Assembly: GCA_013388925.1 (NCBI GenBank)
Contig: JACAEJ010000041.1
Span: forward strand, 1-42,814
DNA length: 42,814 nucleotides
DNA from: Nitrososphaerales archaeon
GTDB lineage: Archaea; Thermoproteota; Nitrososphaeria; Nitrososphaerales; JACAEJ01
Direction: 5' to 3'
Shown here piece after piece: positions 32,134 to 40,335 of this stretch; position 1 is the stretch's first letter, and each line of letters starts with the position of its first letter. Both the position numbers and the translations under genes were made by a program. Below the pieces are notes generated by a model. It did not search any database and was not told where the DNA came from. It saw only the letters and a list, made by a program, of their open reading frames with translations.

Positions 32134-32238
32134 GTGTCTGATGAAGAGTTCGAAGAGGAGCCTGAGGAAGGATATGAGGAGGAGTATGAAGAGGAGGAGT
32201 ACGAGGAGGGCTGGGAGGAAGAATTTGAAGAGGCATAG
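32134..32238 (+). CDS. 34-aa highly acidic microprotein (not in ORF track)
   Basis: GTG-started MSDEEFEEEPEEGYEEEYEEEEYEEGWEEEFEEA, about two-thirds Asp/Glu with regularly spaced Tyr/Phe/Trp (E-E-x aromatic repeats). The in-frame ATG at 32095 lies inside the TATA box, so it cannot be on the transcript; GTG with the upstream AGGAG (32111-32115) is a more credible start. The opposite strand carries a longer proline-rich ORF that is only its shadow. The repeat could be a free-standing acidic tail that binds basic proteins such as ribosomal or chromatin proteins; this is inference. Confidence 0.5.
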   Translation: MSDEEFEEEPEEGYEEEYEEEEYEEGWEEEFEEA

Positions 32239-32348
32239 CTTTGACTCTCCCCAAATTCCCTTTTGAATAGGCCTTTATGATCAAATCTCGGTAAGGTTTT
32301 TCTGAAAGAGAATCGTTAGAATAGTGTAGAGTAGGAATACGATAAGAC

Positions 32349-33080
32349 ATGTGCACAATAGTCGCCATGCTAAGACCGAATGGCGAGGATAGGTTACTAT
32401 TTTTGGAGAATCACGACAAGGTCGATGCAGAGTATTTGGGAGAGGATGTCAGGATCATAGAAGGCAATAGAGTTGTAGCCCTCTTCGACTATAGGTCAAA
32501 GGGTATTGTCTGCGGTTATTCGTTGGAGGCAGGCATATTTGGGGGAGTGGCCAACGTGCCTGGGTTCAAGGGCAGTATGTCTAGGGGAGTATTGCTAAGA
32601 GAAGTTCTATCAGGCTCGAAAGGCCTCTCTGGTGCCATCGAGACGATCGAAGTCAGGCTCAGGTCTGGGCTGTATGGCTCAGCGAACTATGTCTTGGGGG
32701 ATATGGAGGGCCTCTTCAGGATAGAGAGCCTCGGTGGGAGATTATACATATCAGCGGCCAAGGATAGCTTAGTGGTCACGAATAGATTCCGCGATATGGA
32801 TTTTAAGCCAGAAAAAGACTTTCATCAAAGAATCATAGAGAATTCTTTAATGAGGGAGAGTTATATTCAAACTTACATTCAAGGTAAAGGTTTGACACTG
32901 GGCGATTTCCTCAGAATAGCTACCCATCATGGCAAGGAAGTTTCTGTGTGCAGGCACGGAGGCTCTGACACTCTGACCTTGTCCAGCGTGATCTTTCATG
33001 TAAAAGAAGGTCGCCCACCCAAGATTCTATACTCTATTGGAAATCCCTGTGAAAACCAATACAAGGAGTTTATAGCATAG
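32349..33080 (+). CDS. NRDE-family predicted Ntn hydrolase
   Basis: Begins MCTIVAMLRPNGEDRLLFLENHDK, where Cys2 becomes the N-terminal nucleophile after Met removal, as in NRDE/TANGO2-like and other Ntn hydrolases. The middle (SKGIVCGYSLEAGIFGGVANVPGFKGSMSRGVLLREVL...SANYVLGDMEGLFRIES) is the usual NRDE beta-rich core (GGVAN, NYVL-D). Substrate unknown, probably an amide. ATG start. Its 3' end overlaps the PIN gene by 11 nt on the other strand. Confidence 0.8.
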   Translation: MCTIVAMLRPNGEDRLLFLENHDKVDAEYLGEDVRIIEGNRVVALFDYRSKGIVCGYSLEAGIFGGVANVPGFKGSMSRGVLLREVLSGSKGLSGAIETIEVRLRSGLYGSANYVLGDMEGLFRIESLGGRLYISAAKDSLVVTNRFRDMDFKPEKDFHQRIIENSLMRESYIQTYIQGKGLTLGDFLRIATHHGKEVSVCRHGGSDTLTLSSVIFHVKEGRPPKILYSIGNPCENQYKEFIA

Positions 33081-33456
33081 ATCCATCTATCATCAACCTA
33101 TCCCCTCTAAGAGTTATGACCGTCAATCCCATGGCCCTTGATCTCCTTCTTAGCTCCTTATCCATGGTAGCCACGGCTAATCCATTTTCGATGGCGTAGC
33201 CCAATATCTTATCATCTACAGAGCCTTCACGAGAGTAAGAAACATGCCCAATCCCTTTTACAAAGTCCAGTGCCAACTTTGCCTGCTTGGATCTCTTTGT
33301 CGATATCCTCTTATTCATGGCTTCAAGTTCCTTTACTGTGTTCTCCAACACCAACAGTTCAGTCTTACCGAGAATCTCTTCGAGCTCTCCGATCAGGTTC
33401 AGAGGCTTACTGGCCATTATAAGAAGAAGGCTAGCATCCAACAATACTTTTGCCAT
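33070..33456 (-). CDS. PIN-domain nuclease (Fcf1/Utp24-like)
   Basis: Single PIN domain of 128 residues: MAKVLLDASLLLIMASKPLN (first Asp), ELLVLENTVKELEAM (Glu), DFVKGIGHVSYSREGSVDDKILGYAIENGLAVATMDKELRRRSRAMG (three acidic residues). No antitoxin gene is adjacent; its place next to aIF2 gamma and S6e, a conserved archaeal arrangement, suggests an rRNA-processing role rather than a toxin. I use the ATG at 33456; the track start 14 residues earlier (TTG/GTG type) would overlap the end of aIF2 gamma. Confidence 0.87.
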   Translation of the reverse strand: MAKVLLDASLLLIMASKPLNLIGELEEILGKTELLVLENTVKELEAMNKRISTKRSKQAKLALDFVKGIGHVSYSREGSVDDKILGYAIENGLAVATMDKELRRRSRAMGLTVITLRGDRLMIDGSML

Positions 33457-33464
33457 ATATGATG

Positions 33465-34718
33465 CTACTCGACTACCCCTGAACCTATCAGGCGCCACCT
33501 ATCTACTATCTTGCGGCTTATGGCAACCCTGCTCTTTATAGGTGCACAGATAACCCTTTTCAATCCTAGCTCTATCCTGTCCCCTTTTATGGATGATACG
33601 TTCCCAAGAGTAACCGCTGTGCCTACGTTCAGCCTAAGGACTTCGTTCACTTTGATTTTCTCCACCTTGACCATCTCTGGTGCTCCAACGACGACTTCAA
33701 AAAGATTGACACTCAGAGTAACTTCTTCATGTATAGGAGGCAGTGAATCGGGCTTGCCTAGGACTTGGCCTACTAAAGCATCCCCCTTTGCAATGTAAGG
33801 GTCTAGCTTCGTTCCAATGGCTATGAGCCCTCCAGGCTTCACTTCGTCCACAAGGCCTGAGCTAGTTCCCAAGCTTGCAACTGTCGTGGATATGGGCTCG
33901 TACTTGGACGCACGTTCAATGAGCACACCAGGCCTTAGCTCGACTTCATCACCCAACTCTATCTTGCCTTGGAGCAAAGTACCACCTACAACTCCTCCTT
34001 TCAATTCGTCTATGGACGAGCCTGGCCTATTTATGTCGAATGACCTTAAAACATACATCAAGGGTAAAGCGTTAGGGTTCCTTTTGGGAGTTGGAATAAG
34101 ATTCTCGATGGCCTCTATCATGGCATCTATGTTGAGCCTTAGCTGAGCCGATACGGGTACTATCGGTGCATCTTTGGCCGTGCTATTGGATATGAAGGAC
34201 TTTATCTTATCAAAATTGGATAAAGCCTCTTCATAGGATATAAGATCGACCTTATTTTGGGCGATAACTATATGCTCCAATCCTAACATCTGCAGCGCCA
34301 AAAGGTGCTCCCTTGTCTGAGGTTGAGGTACTCTCTCGTTGGCGGCTATAACAAATACCGAACCGTCCATCACAGCCGCGCCTGAGAGCATATTCGTCAT
34401 AAGGGCCTCGTGGCCTGGGCAGTCTACAAAGCTCACAACCCTTAGAAGCTCGGTCTGGAATCCACAATGAGGGCATTTAGGAGAAGTTGAGTAATTCATA
34501 GGCGGTAGGCATGAAGGGCATTTGTAGAAGGCAGCATCCGCATACCCTACCTTTATGGTTATACCGCGCTTTAATTCCTCACTATGAGCGCTGGTCCAAA
34601 TCCCTGTTATGGCCTCTACTAAAGTCGTCTTTCCATGGTCCACGTGCCCAGCAGTCCCTATGTTCACTTCGGGTTGTGCTGGTAGTTGATACTTCTTTTC
34701 CACTTCATCCACGCTCAA
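33465..34718 (-). CDS. Translation initiation factor aIF2, gamma subunit
   Basis: GTPase that carries Met-tRNAi to the small subunit. G1 NIGTAGHVDHGKTTLVEAITG, switch I GITIKVGYADAAFY, zinc knuckle CPSC...CPHC, G3 SFVDCPGHEALMTNMLSGAAVMDG, G4 AQNKVDLI, G5-like VPVSAQLRLN. The C-terminal two beta-barrels are complete (417 aa). ATG start; S6e precedes by 30 nt and PIN follows by 8 nt, so S6e-aIF2 gamma-PIN form an operon. Confidence 0.97.
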   Translation of the reverse strand: MSVDEVEKKYQLPAQPEVNIGTAGHVDHGKTTLVEAITGIWTSAHSEELKRGITIKVGYADAAFYKCPSCLPPMNYSTSPKCPHCGFQTELLRVVSFVDCPGHEALMTNMLSGAAVMDGSVFVIAANERVPQPQTREHLLALQMLGLEHIVIAQNKVDLISYEEALSNFDKIKSFISNSTAKDAPIVPVSAQLRLNIDAMIEAIENLIPTPKRNPNALPLMYVLRSFDINRPGSSIDELKGGVVGGTLLQGKIELGDEVELRPGVLIERASKYEPISTTVASLGTSSGLVDEVKPGGLIAIGTKLDPYIAKGDALVGQVLGKPDSLPPIHEEVTLSVNLFEVVVGAPEMVKVEKIKVNEVLRLNVGTAVTLGNVSSIKGDRIELGLKRVICAPIKSRVAISRKIVDRWRLIGSGVVE

Positions 34719-34748
34719 CTATTTCTATAATTTTCGCTATTATTCTTG

Positions 34749-35090
34749 TTATTTGATTAATAAAGCATTTACCTGATAGATATCTTCGGTTATGGTACTC
34801 CCTCTTACGAGCTTCCTTCGCCTCTCCCCCTTTCTCTTAGATCTAAAGCCTACACCTTTGGTAAGAAGGGCATACCTTTTCCCCCCTCCCAATATGTCCC
34901 CTCTCATAGGAAAACCTGCTCTATCACTCCCTCCTGTTATCTTGATTCTTCCATCTATCCCCAGAACTGAGGCATCTATCTCATTCCCTATTTTGAGCCC
35001 TACAAGGGCAAGGGCTTGTGGCTCCTTGAGCTCATGCACGCTGGATTTCCCCGTTTCTTTGTCCGAAATGATCAACTTGAAGGCAGGCAA
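34749..35090 (-). CDS. rps6e: 30S ribosomal protein S6e
   Basis: Archaeal S6e: PAFKLIISDKETGKSSVHELKEPQALALVGLKIGNEIDASVLGIDGRIKITGGSDRAGFPMRGDILGGGKRYALLTKGVGFRSKRKGERRRKLVRGSTI is diagnostic (the GxD-K-GFPM-R core). 113 residues. TTG start about 30 nt behind a TATA-like GATTTATTATACC. First gene of the S6e-aIF2 gamma-PIN group. Confidence 0.96.
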   Translation of the reverse strand: MPAFKLIISDKETGKSSVHELKEPQALALVGLKIGNEIDASVLGIDGRIKITGGSDRAGFPMRGDILGGGKRYALLTKGVGFRSKRKGERRRKLVRGSTITEDIYQVNALLIK

Positions 35091-35137
35091 AATATGTCTA
35101 CCAAAAGCTCTCTTTAATGGTATAATAAATCTTTAAC

Positions 35138-36919
35138 TTAGTATGCCCAGAGGGGAGAGATTTTTCTCTTAATCTCTATTATCCCATCCAATGTTTTAAC
35201 TTCGTCTTCTGTAAGCCTATCCCTGAACTTGGTCAGCAAGAGCTTGACATCCTCTCCTTTTGGCAGTGTGTAAAGAATGTCTTCTTCATTTACCTGTCTT
35301 CCAAATATCGGCTCCTGCATAGAGATGGCAACTTGGGAATTTGTAGGCGCTTCGCTGATCTTTTCGCCCTTGTCTTGTATCTGCTGTACTGTCCCAACGG
35401 TCTTCCCCTGATTGTTCATGAGCGTGGCCTTGTGCCTCAGCCTCCCCGATAGGATCTCTACCCCGAAGATGGCTGGGTTGCTCCTTCTGAATACGAGCCC
35501 TCTTAACACACGCACCTTACACGGGGGGGTTATTGCATCAAAAGCCTTTCTCTCGGCAGCTTCTCTCTCCGAAGTAGCCCAATCTATGTAGCTCTGTATC
35601 AAGTTATAAACGATAGGATCTGAGAAGACCTTTATGTCCTTCTCCAGGGCCTCCTCTTCAGCGTCTGGTAGCAGCTTTACGCCGAAGGCTATTACTACTC
35701 CATGGTACAGATCTACATCCCTGACTGTGCTTGCCTCGACTATGTCCCTTCTTGTTATAGGGCCAATATCAGCTATTCTTATCGGTATCCCCCTCCTCTT
35801 GAGCATGTCCACTATTGCTTCGAGGGTGCCCAAAGCATCGGCCTTGACCACAACGCCTACCTTGTCGATGTCTATGAATACGCTACTGACTTCGCCCTCA
35901 ACCTGCCTCTTTATCTCCTCCATCTTTTCTTCCCTAAGTACTAGCATAGGAGAGCCAGCCAAGACGCCCTCAAGTTCTGGAGTGACTATCTTTATGCCTG
36001 CAGATGCAATGACTTTATCGACAGGGGTGAACCTGTCCCTCGGATCTCTCATTTCGTCCAAGGGCTTTGGCATGAACATGGCCTTTACTCTGGAGATTAT
36101 GGTCCCCTCTCTCTTGCTCAAGACTACACTGTCTCCTATTCTGAGCTCGCCGTCAAGAAGGATCAGGTTGGCAGTATGACCAAGGCCTGCCTCCTCCTTT
36201 ACTTCAAGTATGATGCCCCTTGTTAATTCCGACGTGACGGCCAGTCTACTCTTCATATACTGCTGTGTAAGTCCTATGATGACTGTTAGTAGCTCGGGTA
36301 TTCCTTCGCCAGTCTTGGCGCTCACAGGAACTATCGCTACTTCGTGGGTGAAGTCTTTGACTCTGTAAAACGCCTCAGATTTAAAGCCCAACTTTGATAG
36401 AGTTCCAACGACGGTGTAGATAGCTTCATCGAGTTTTTCTACGACAGGCTTGTCTTGAACCTTCAAAGAGTCTATAAGACGAAGGGAAGGACCAATCTTC
36501 CATCCTGGCAGTAGGTCGATCTTGTTCAAAGCGATGACGAAAGGAACTCTTCTGCTCTTCAGAATCTCTAGGCTCTCATAGGTCTGGGCTTCAAAGCCAC
36601 GGATGGCATCTATAACTAGTATGGAGATATCTGCAGCAGAGCCACCCCTCGTCCTCAGGTTAGCGAATATTTCGTGGCCAGGTGTATCGATGACCAACAG
36701 GCCAGGAACCGCCACCTCTCCCTTTACCCTTGATAAGAGTGGGCCACATATGTTCTTCAACGTATCCATCGGGAAGAAGCTGGCCCCTATGTGCTGGGTC
36801 ATCCCTCCAGCCTCCCTTGCTTGAACAGCAGTCCCCCTTATCTTGTCCAGTAGTAGGGTCTTTCCTGAGTCCACATGGCCCAGTACTACGACGACAGGCT
36901 GCCTTATTCTGGCCTCCAT
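35138..36919 (-). CDS. infB: Translation initiation factor aIF5B (IF-2 homolog)
   Basis: GTPase for subunit joining. G1 VVLGHVDSGKTLLLDKIRGT, switch II/G3 LLVIDTPGHEIFANLRTRGGSAADISILVID, G4 VIALNKIDLLPGW, and the C-terminal domains (VVKADALGTLEAIVDMLKRRGIPIRIADIGPITRRDIVEASTV; GVEILSGRLRHKATLMNNQGKTVGTVQQIQDKGEKISEA). Size 593 aa, the short archaeal form without the N-terminal extension. ATG with Shine-Dalgarno GGGGGAGG; TATA-like AATTTATACAAGG lies about 40 nt upstream. Confidence 0.97.
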   Translation of the reverse strand: MEARIRQPVVVVLGHVDSGKTLLLDKIRGTAVQAREAGGMTQHIGASFFPMDTLKNICGPLLSRVKGEVAVPGLLVIDTPGHEIFANLRTRGGSAADISILVIDAIRGFEAQTYESLEILKSRRVPFVIALNKIDLLPGWKIGPSLRLIDSLKVQDKPVVEKLDEAIYTVVGTLSKLGFKSEAFYRVKDFTHEVAIVPVSAKTGEGIPELLTVIIGLTQQYMKSRLAVTSELTRGIILEVKEEAGLGHTANLILLDGELRIGDSVVLSKREGTIISRVKAMFMPKPLDEMRDPRDRFTPVDKVIASAGIKIVTPELEGVLAGSPMLVLREEKMEEIKRQVEGEVSSVFIDIDKVGVVVKADALGTLEAIVDMLKRRGIPIRIADIGPITRRDIVEASTVRDVDLYHGVVIAFGVKLLPDAEEEALEKDIKVFSDPIVYNLIQSYIDWATSEREAAERKAFDAITPPCKVRVLRGLVFRRSNPAIFGVEILSGRLRHKATLMNNQGKTVGTVQQIQDKGEKISEAPTNSQVAISMQEPIFGRQVNEEDILYTLPKGEDVKLLLTKFRDRLTEDEVKTLDGIIEIKRKISPLWAY

Positions 36920-37018
36920 AATCCTCCCCCATACGTGTTTGCTTGAAGATAACCTTGTATAAATTAATGGTTTGCTATTATAAACAAATTAATTAATACC
37001 CATCTAAGACTGTGACTA

Positions 37019-37109
37019 GGGCCAGTAGTCTAGCATGGTTAGGACGTCAGATAATATCCGCCAAGCTCTTACACAGCGAAGGTCGCAGGTTCAAGTCCTG
37101 CCTGGCCCA
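37019..37109 (+). tRNA. tRNA-Val(UAC) with intron at 28/29
   Basis: Acceptor GGGCCAG/CTGGCCC, discriminator A; D arm GTCTAGCATGGTTAGGAC; T arm GCAGGTTCAAGTCCTGC; variable loop AGGTC. No continuous anticodon stem exists, but removing 16 nt (37049-37064, AGATAATATCCGCCAA) between positions 28 and 29 joins TC to GCT and yields a perfect stem TCGCT/AGCGA around CTTACAC, anticodon TAC (valine). The resulting body is 75 nt, exactly as expected. CCA is not encoded. An AT-rich ATTAATTAATACC upstream may be its TATA. Confidence 0.85.
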
Positions 37110-37216
37110 CTGATCAATCAATACTGTTGTAACAAATGAGACTTATTAATCAAACAATCTTCCTACTCACCACCCACTCAGAAACACCCATTTAGAACAC
37201 CCGATAAGGAGACAGA

Positions 37217-37231
37217 GTACATATATGTACA
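37217..37231. promoter_or_regulatory. Palindromic candidate trp operator
   Basis: GTACATATATGTAC is a perfect 14-bp palindrome and contains TGTACA (37226-37231), the core of the TRP box bound by TrpY in Methanothermobacter. A related AGTACATT (37246-37253) follows and overlaps the TATA-like CTTAAATAG (37239-37247) that would drive trpE. No TrpY gene is visible in the window. The rest of 37110-37296 shows no ORF. Confidence 0.5.
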
Positions 37232-37296
37232 CAAAAGTCTTAAATAGTACATTCTTAAAGCGCTATCTGTGGGGATTAGAACTTGGGTGACCTAGT

Positions 37297-38693
37297 TTGG
37301 CTACGAGCAACACGACAGTGGCTCACCTAATCACAAGCTGAACTTCAGACCCTTACCCTTTGCCCCTCCGATTAAGGTCTTCAAGAAGGTATACAAACAA
37401 TTTGATTCAGCATACATACTAGAGTCAGTAACAGGTCCAAGGAAACTAGCCCAGTACTCCTTTGTTGGGTTCGAGCCTAGAACGATCGTAAAGGCGAGGG
37501 GTAATGAGTTAGAGGTGAAGGATTGTAGAGAAGGGCACGTGGAAAGGAAGAATGTGGTAGACCCTTTTTGTGTTATGAAGAAGATGCAAAGAGGTTTTAT
37601 CTCTGATCGGAGATGGCCAAGGCTGATTGGAGGGGTCGTTGGCTACGTATCGTATGATGCCATTGAATACTGGGAAAGGATAAAATCGAGTAAGAAAGAG
37701 TCAGAAATCCCTCGTGCCGAATTTGGCATCTTCAATGATGGCATAGTCTTCGATCACACAAAGAGTCAAGCGTTTTACTATTTCAGAGGGGAGGACCGTA
37801 GCAAAGCAGTCGAATCGGTTCTTGAAGAGCCCGTAGATGATACTGATCTATGCTACTCCCAACCAAAAGTGAACATGGGTTTTGACCCTTTCTGTGAGAA
37901 GGTATCAAGGATAAAAGAGTATATATTTTCTGGAGACATATTTCAAGCGGTTTTGTCAAAGAGGTACGAATTCAAAGTTGAAGGTAACCTTATTCATTTC
38001 TACGAATCTTTAAGGAGCATAAATCCATCGCCCTACATGTACTTCTTGAAGATAGGGGATAGACAGATAGTCGGGTCCAGCCCAGAGATGCTCGTCAGAG
38101 TGGACAACGGAATGGTCGAGACATTCCCCATCGCTGGCACTAGGCCAAAACTCGATGACAAGGTTGCGAACGATATCATGCAAAAAGAGCTTCTGATAGA
38201 TCCGAAAGAGTGCGCAGAGCACGTGATGCTGGTAGATCTGGCAAGGAATGACATAGGGAAGGTCTGTGAATTTGGTAGCGTCCAAGTTTCAGAATTCATG
38301 AAAGTTCATCAGTACAGCCACGTCCAGCACATAGTCTCTAGAGTTGTTGGGAAGTTGAGAGGAGACAAGGATGTCTTCGATGCTTTTAGAGGAATATTCC
38401 CCGCTGGCACAGTTACAGGAGCGCCCAAGATAAGAGCCATGGAGATAATAGACGAACTGGAGCCTTCAAGGAGGGGGCCTTACGCAGGAGCAGTAGGCTA
38501 CTTCTCTTACAACGGTAATGCTGACTTCGCTATAACGATAAGAACGTTGGTAGCCAATGGTGACAATGCATACATTCAGGTTGGTGCGGGGATAGTCGCC
38601 GACTCCGATCCATCGAAGGAATGGCTAGAGACAGAGTACAAGGCAGAGGCTTTGATGAAGGCTTTGAAGTTGTCTGGGAGGCTTCGTACATGA
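37297..38693 (+). CDS. trpE: Anthranilate synthase component I, N-terminus frameshifted
   Basis: Chorismate to anthranilate, first step of the Trp pathway. The track ORF (from 37515) misses the N-terminus; in the same frame upstream one reads KLNFRPLPFAPPIKVFKKVYKQFDSAYILESVTGPRKLAQYSFVGFEP, including the ILES motif of the Trp feedback site. This frame has no start and a TAG at 37293; a TTG at 37297 in another frame (MATSNTTVAHLIT) joins it if one A is added to ACAAGC near 37335. The catalytic part is intact (SGDIFQAVLSKRYEF, NPSPYMYFLK, GTRPKL, LLIDPKECAEHVMLVDLARNDIGKV, FPAGTVTGAPKIRAMEIIDELEPSRRG). Its TGA overlaps the trpG ATG. Confidence 0.9.
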
Positions 38694-39277
38694 AGGTTCT
38701 CATAATTGACAATTATGATTCCTTTGTCTACAACTTGGTTCAGTATGTAGGAGAGTTAGGCGCCAATCCAGTAGTTTATAGGAACGACCAGCTGAACCTT
38801 AAGAAGGCTGATACGTTAAGTCCTGATAGCATAATAATATCGCCGGGTCCTGGCAATCCCAAAGATGTCAAGTACTTTGGTATTTGCTCATCGATCATAA
38901 GAAACATGGGCTGTAAAACCCCTCTATTGGGCGTATGTTTGGGACATCAAGGGATAATCCACACATTTGGAGGGAGAATAGTTCGTGCAAATAAGATAAT
39001 GCACGGCAAGACGAGCATGATAAAGCATGATGGCAAGGGAGTCTTGAGGAGCATAAAGAGCCCACTTAGAGCGACTCGGTACCATTCTCTTGTTGGAGAT
39101 AGATCGTCTCTTCCCTCCTGCCTAAAGGTTACCGCTGAATCCTTGGATGATAAGGAGATAATGGGGGTAAGGCATACTTCATACCCAATCGAGGGTATAC
39201 AATTCCATCCAGAATCCATCCTTACAGAGAACGGCAAGAAGATAATAGAAAACTTCCTAAATGGTGAGCGAGGATGA
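38690..39277 (+). CDS. trpG: Anthranilate synthase component II (glutamine amidotransferase)
   Basis: Class I glutamine amidotransferase that supplies ammonia to TrpE. KVLIIDNYDSFVYNLVQYVGELG N-terminus, SPGPGNPKD oxyanion loop, nucleophile Cys in LLGVCLGHQGI, TSMIKHDGKG, and the catalytic HPES (GIQFHPESIL). The ATG at 38690 overlaps the trpE stop (ATGA); the longer track ORF from 38621 runs inside trpE. 195 aa. Its TGA overlaps the trpD ATG by 4 nt. Confidence 0.96.
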   Translation: MKVLIIDNYDSFVYNLVQYVGELGANPVVYRNDQLNLKKADTLSPDSIIISPGPGNPKDVKYFGICSSIIRNMGCKTPLLGVCLGHQGIIHTFGGRIVRANKIMHGKTSMIKHDGKGVLRSIKSPLRATRYHSLVGDRSSLPSCLKVTAESLDDKEIMGVRHTSYPIEGIQFHPESILTENGKKIIENFLNGERG

Positions 39278-40335
39278 TAAGGGAAGGGATTCAAAAGATC
39301 GTAGATGGTAAGGACCTGAGCTACTTAGAAGCTCAAGACATAATGAGGGAGTTGATGTCAGGAAATACCACCAACGCTCAGATGGCCTCTCTTTTGACAG
39401 CCTTGAGGATGAAGGGAGAGAGCGTCGGGGAAATCTCAGCCTTTGCGAAGGTCATGAAGGACTTTTGCTTTAAAATTCACCCTAATGTCAACAAACGCCT
39501 CATAGACATAGTAGGCACGGGTGGGGATCGGATCAAGTCCTTCAACATAAGCACAACGGCATCCTTTATCGTTTCTGGCGCTGGTGCATTTGTGGCCAAG
39601 CATGGTAATCGATCATTTACAAGCAAGTGTGGTAGCGCAGACGTTCTTGAAAAGCTCGGCTACAACTTGGGCACAGAGCCTAGCATCGTTGAGGAATCTA
39701 TCGAGCAAGTGGGGATAGGCTTCATGTTCGCACCAAATTTTCATCCAGCAATGAAGTACGCTCTAGAGTCAAGAAGAGAAATAGGGATAAGGACTGTCTT
39801 TAACATTCTGGGCCCTATCACCAACCCTGCAGACGCAAAAGGATACTTGCTAGGGGTCTATGACAAGAAATTGACAAAGGTCATGGCATCTGTCTTGAAG
39901 AACATTGGAAGCGAGGAGGCTATGGTCGTTCATGGCTTGGACGGGTTGGACGAGATCTCCACTGTAGGCAAGACGGAAGTAGCATGGCTAAAGGAAGGGG
40001 AGATAAAAATCATGGAATTGTCTCCCAAGGACTTTGGCGTTAGATTGGCGAAAACTGATGAAATAGCAGGTTCTGATCCAGACGAGAGTGCTGAACTTGT
40101 CTTTAGAATTCTTAATGGGCTTTGTGCTGAAAGTAATCCAAGAATGGATATAGCGTTAGTGAACGCATCTGCTGGAATCGTTGTTAGTGGTTTGGTCGAT
40201 AGTCTCCATAAAGCGATGGAACTGGCTCGTGAATCAATCGAGAGTGGTGCTGCGTATGGTAGACTAAAGGCCATGATAGGTTTCTGTAATGGCAATAGGG
40301 AAAGGTTGGAGGAGTTGGAGACCAAGTATGGCTGA
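39274..40335 (+). CDS. trpD: Anthranilate phosphoribosyltransferase
   Basis: Transfers phosphoribosyl from PRPP to anthranilate. PRPP/anthranilate-binding motifs: DIVGTGGDRIKSFNISTTASFIVSGAGAFVAKHGNRSFTSKCGSADVLEKLG, NFHPAMKYALESRREIGIRTVFNILGPITNPADAKGYLLGVYD, VVHGLDGLDEIS. 353 aa, normal length. ATG overlaps the end of trpG; its stop overlaps the trpC start. Confidence 0.96.
   Translation: MIREGIQKIVDGKDLSYLEAQDIMRELMSGNTTNAQMASLLTALRMKGESVGEISAFAKVMKDFCFKIHPNVNKRLIDIVGTGGDRIKSFNISTTASFIVSGAGAFVAKHGNRSFTSKCGSADVLEKLGYNLGTEPSIVEESIEQVGIGFMFAPNFHPAMKYALESRREIGIRTVFNILGPITNPADAKGYLLGVYDKKLTKVMASVLKNIGSEEAMVVHGLDGLDEISTVGKTEVAWLKEGEIKIMELSPKDFGVRLAKTDEIAGSDPDESAELVFRILNGLCAESNPRMDIALVNASAGIVVSGLVDSLHKAMELARESIESGAAYGRLKAMIGFCNGNRERLEELETKYG

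Noticed and set aside
32102-32368. Minus-strand 88-aa proline-rich ORF
   Set aside because: It is the antisense of the Glu-repeat microprotein and of the NRDE promoter region; low complexity explains its openness.
33070-33456. PIN protein as a VapC toxin
   Set aside because: No VapB-like antitoxin is adjacent; the position beside aIF2 gamma and S6e matches the conserved housekeeping arrangement.
35634-36179. Plus-strand 181-aa Ser-rich ORF inside aIF5B
   Set aside because: Antisense shadow of a conserved gene; Ser/Thr/Leu-rich without a domain.
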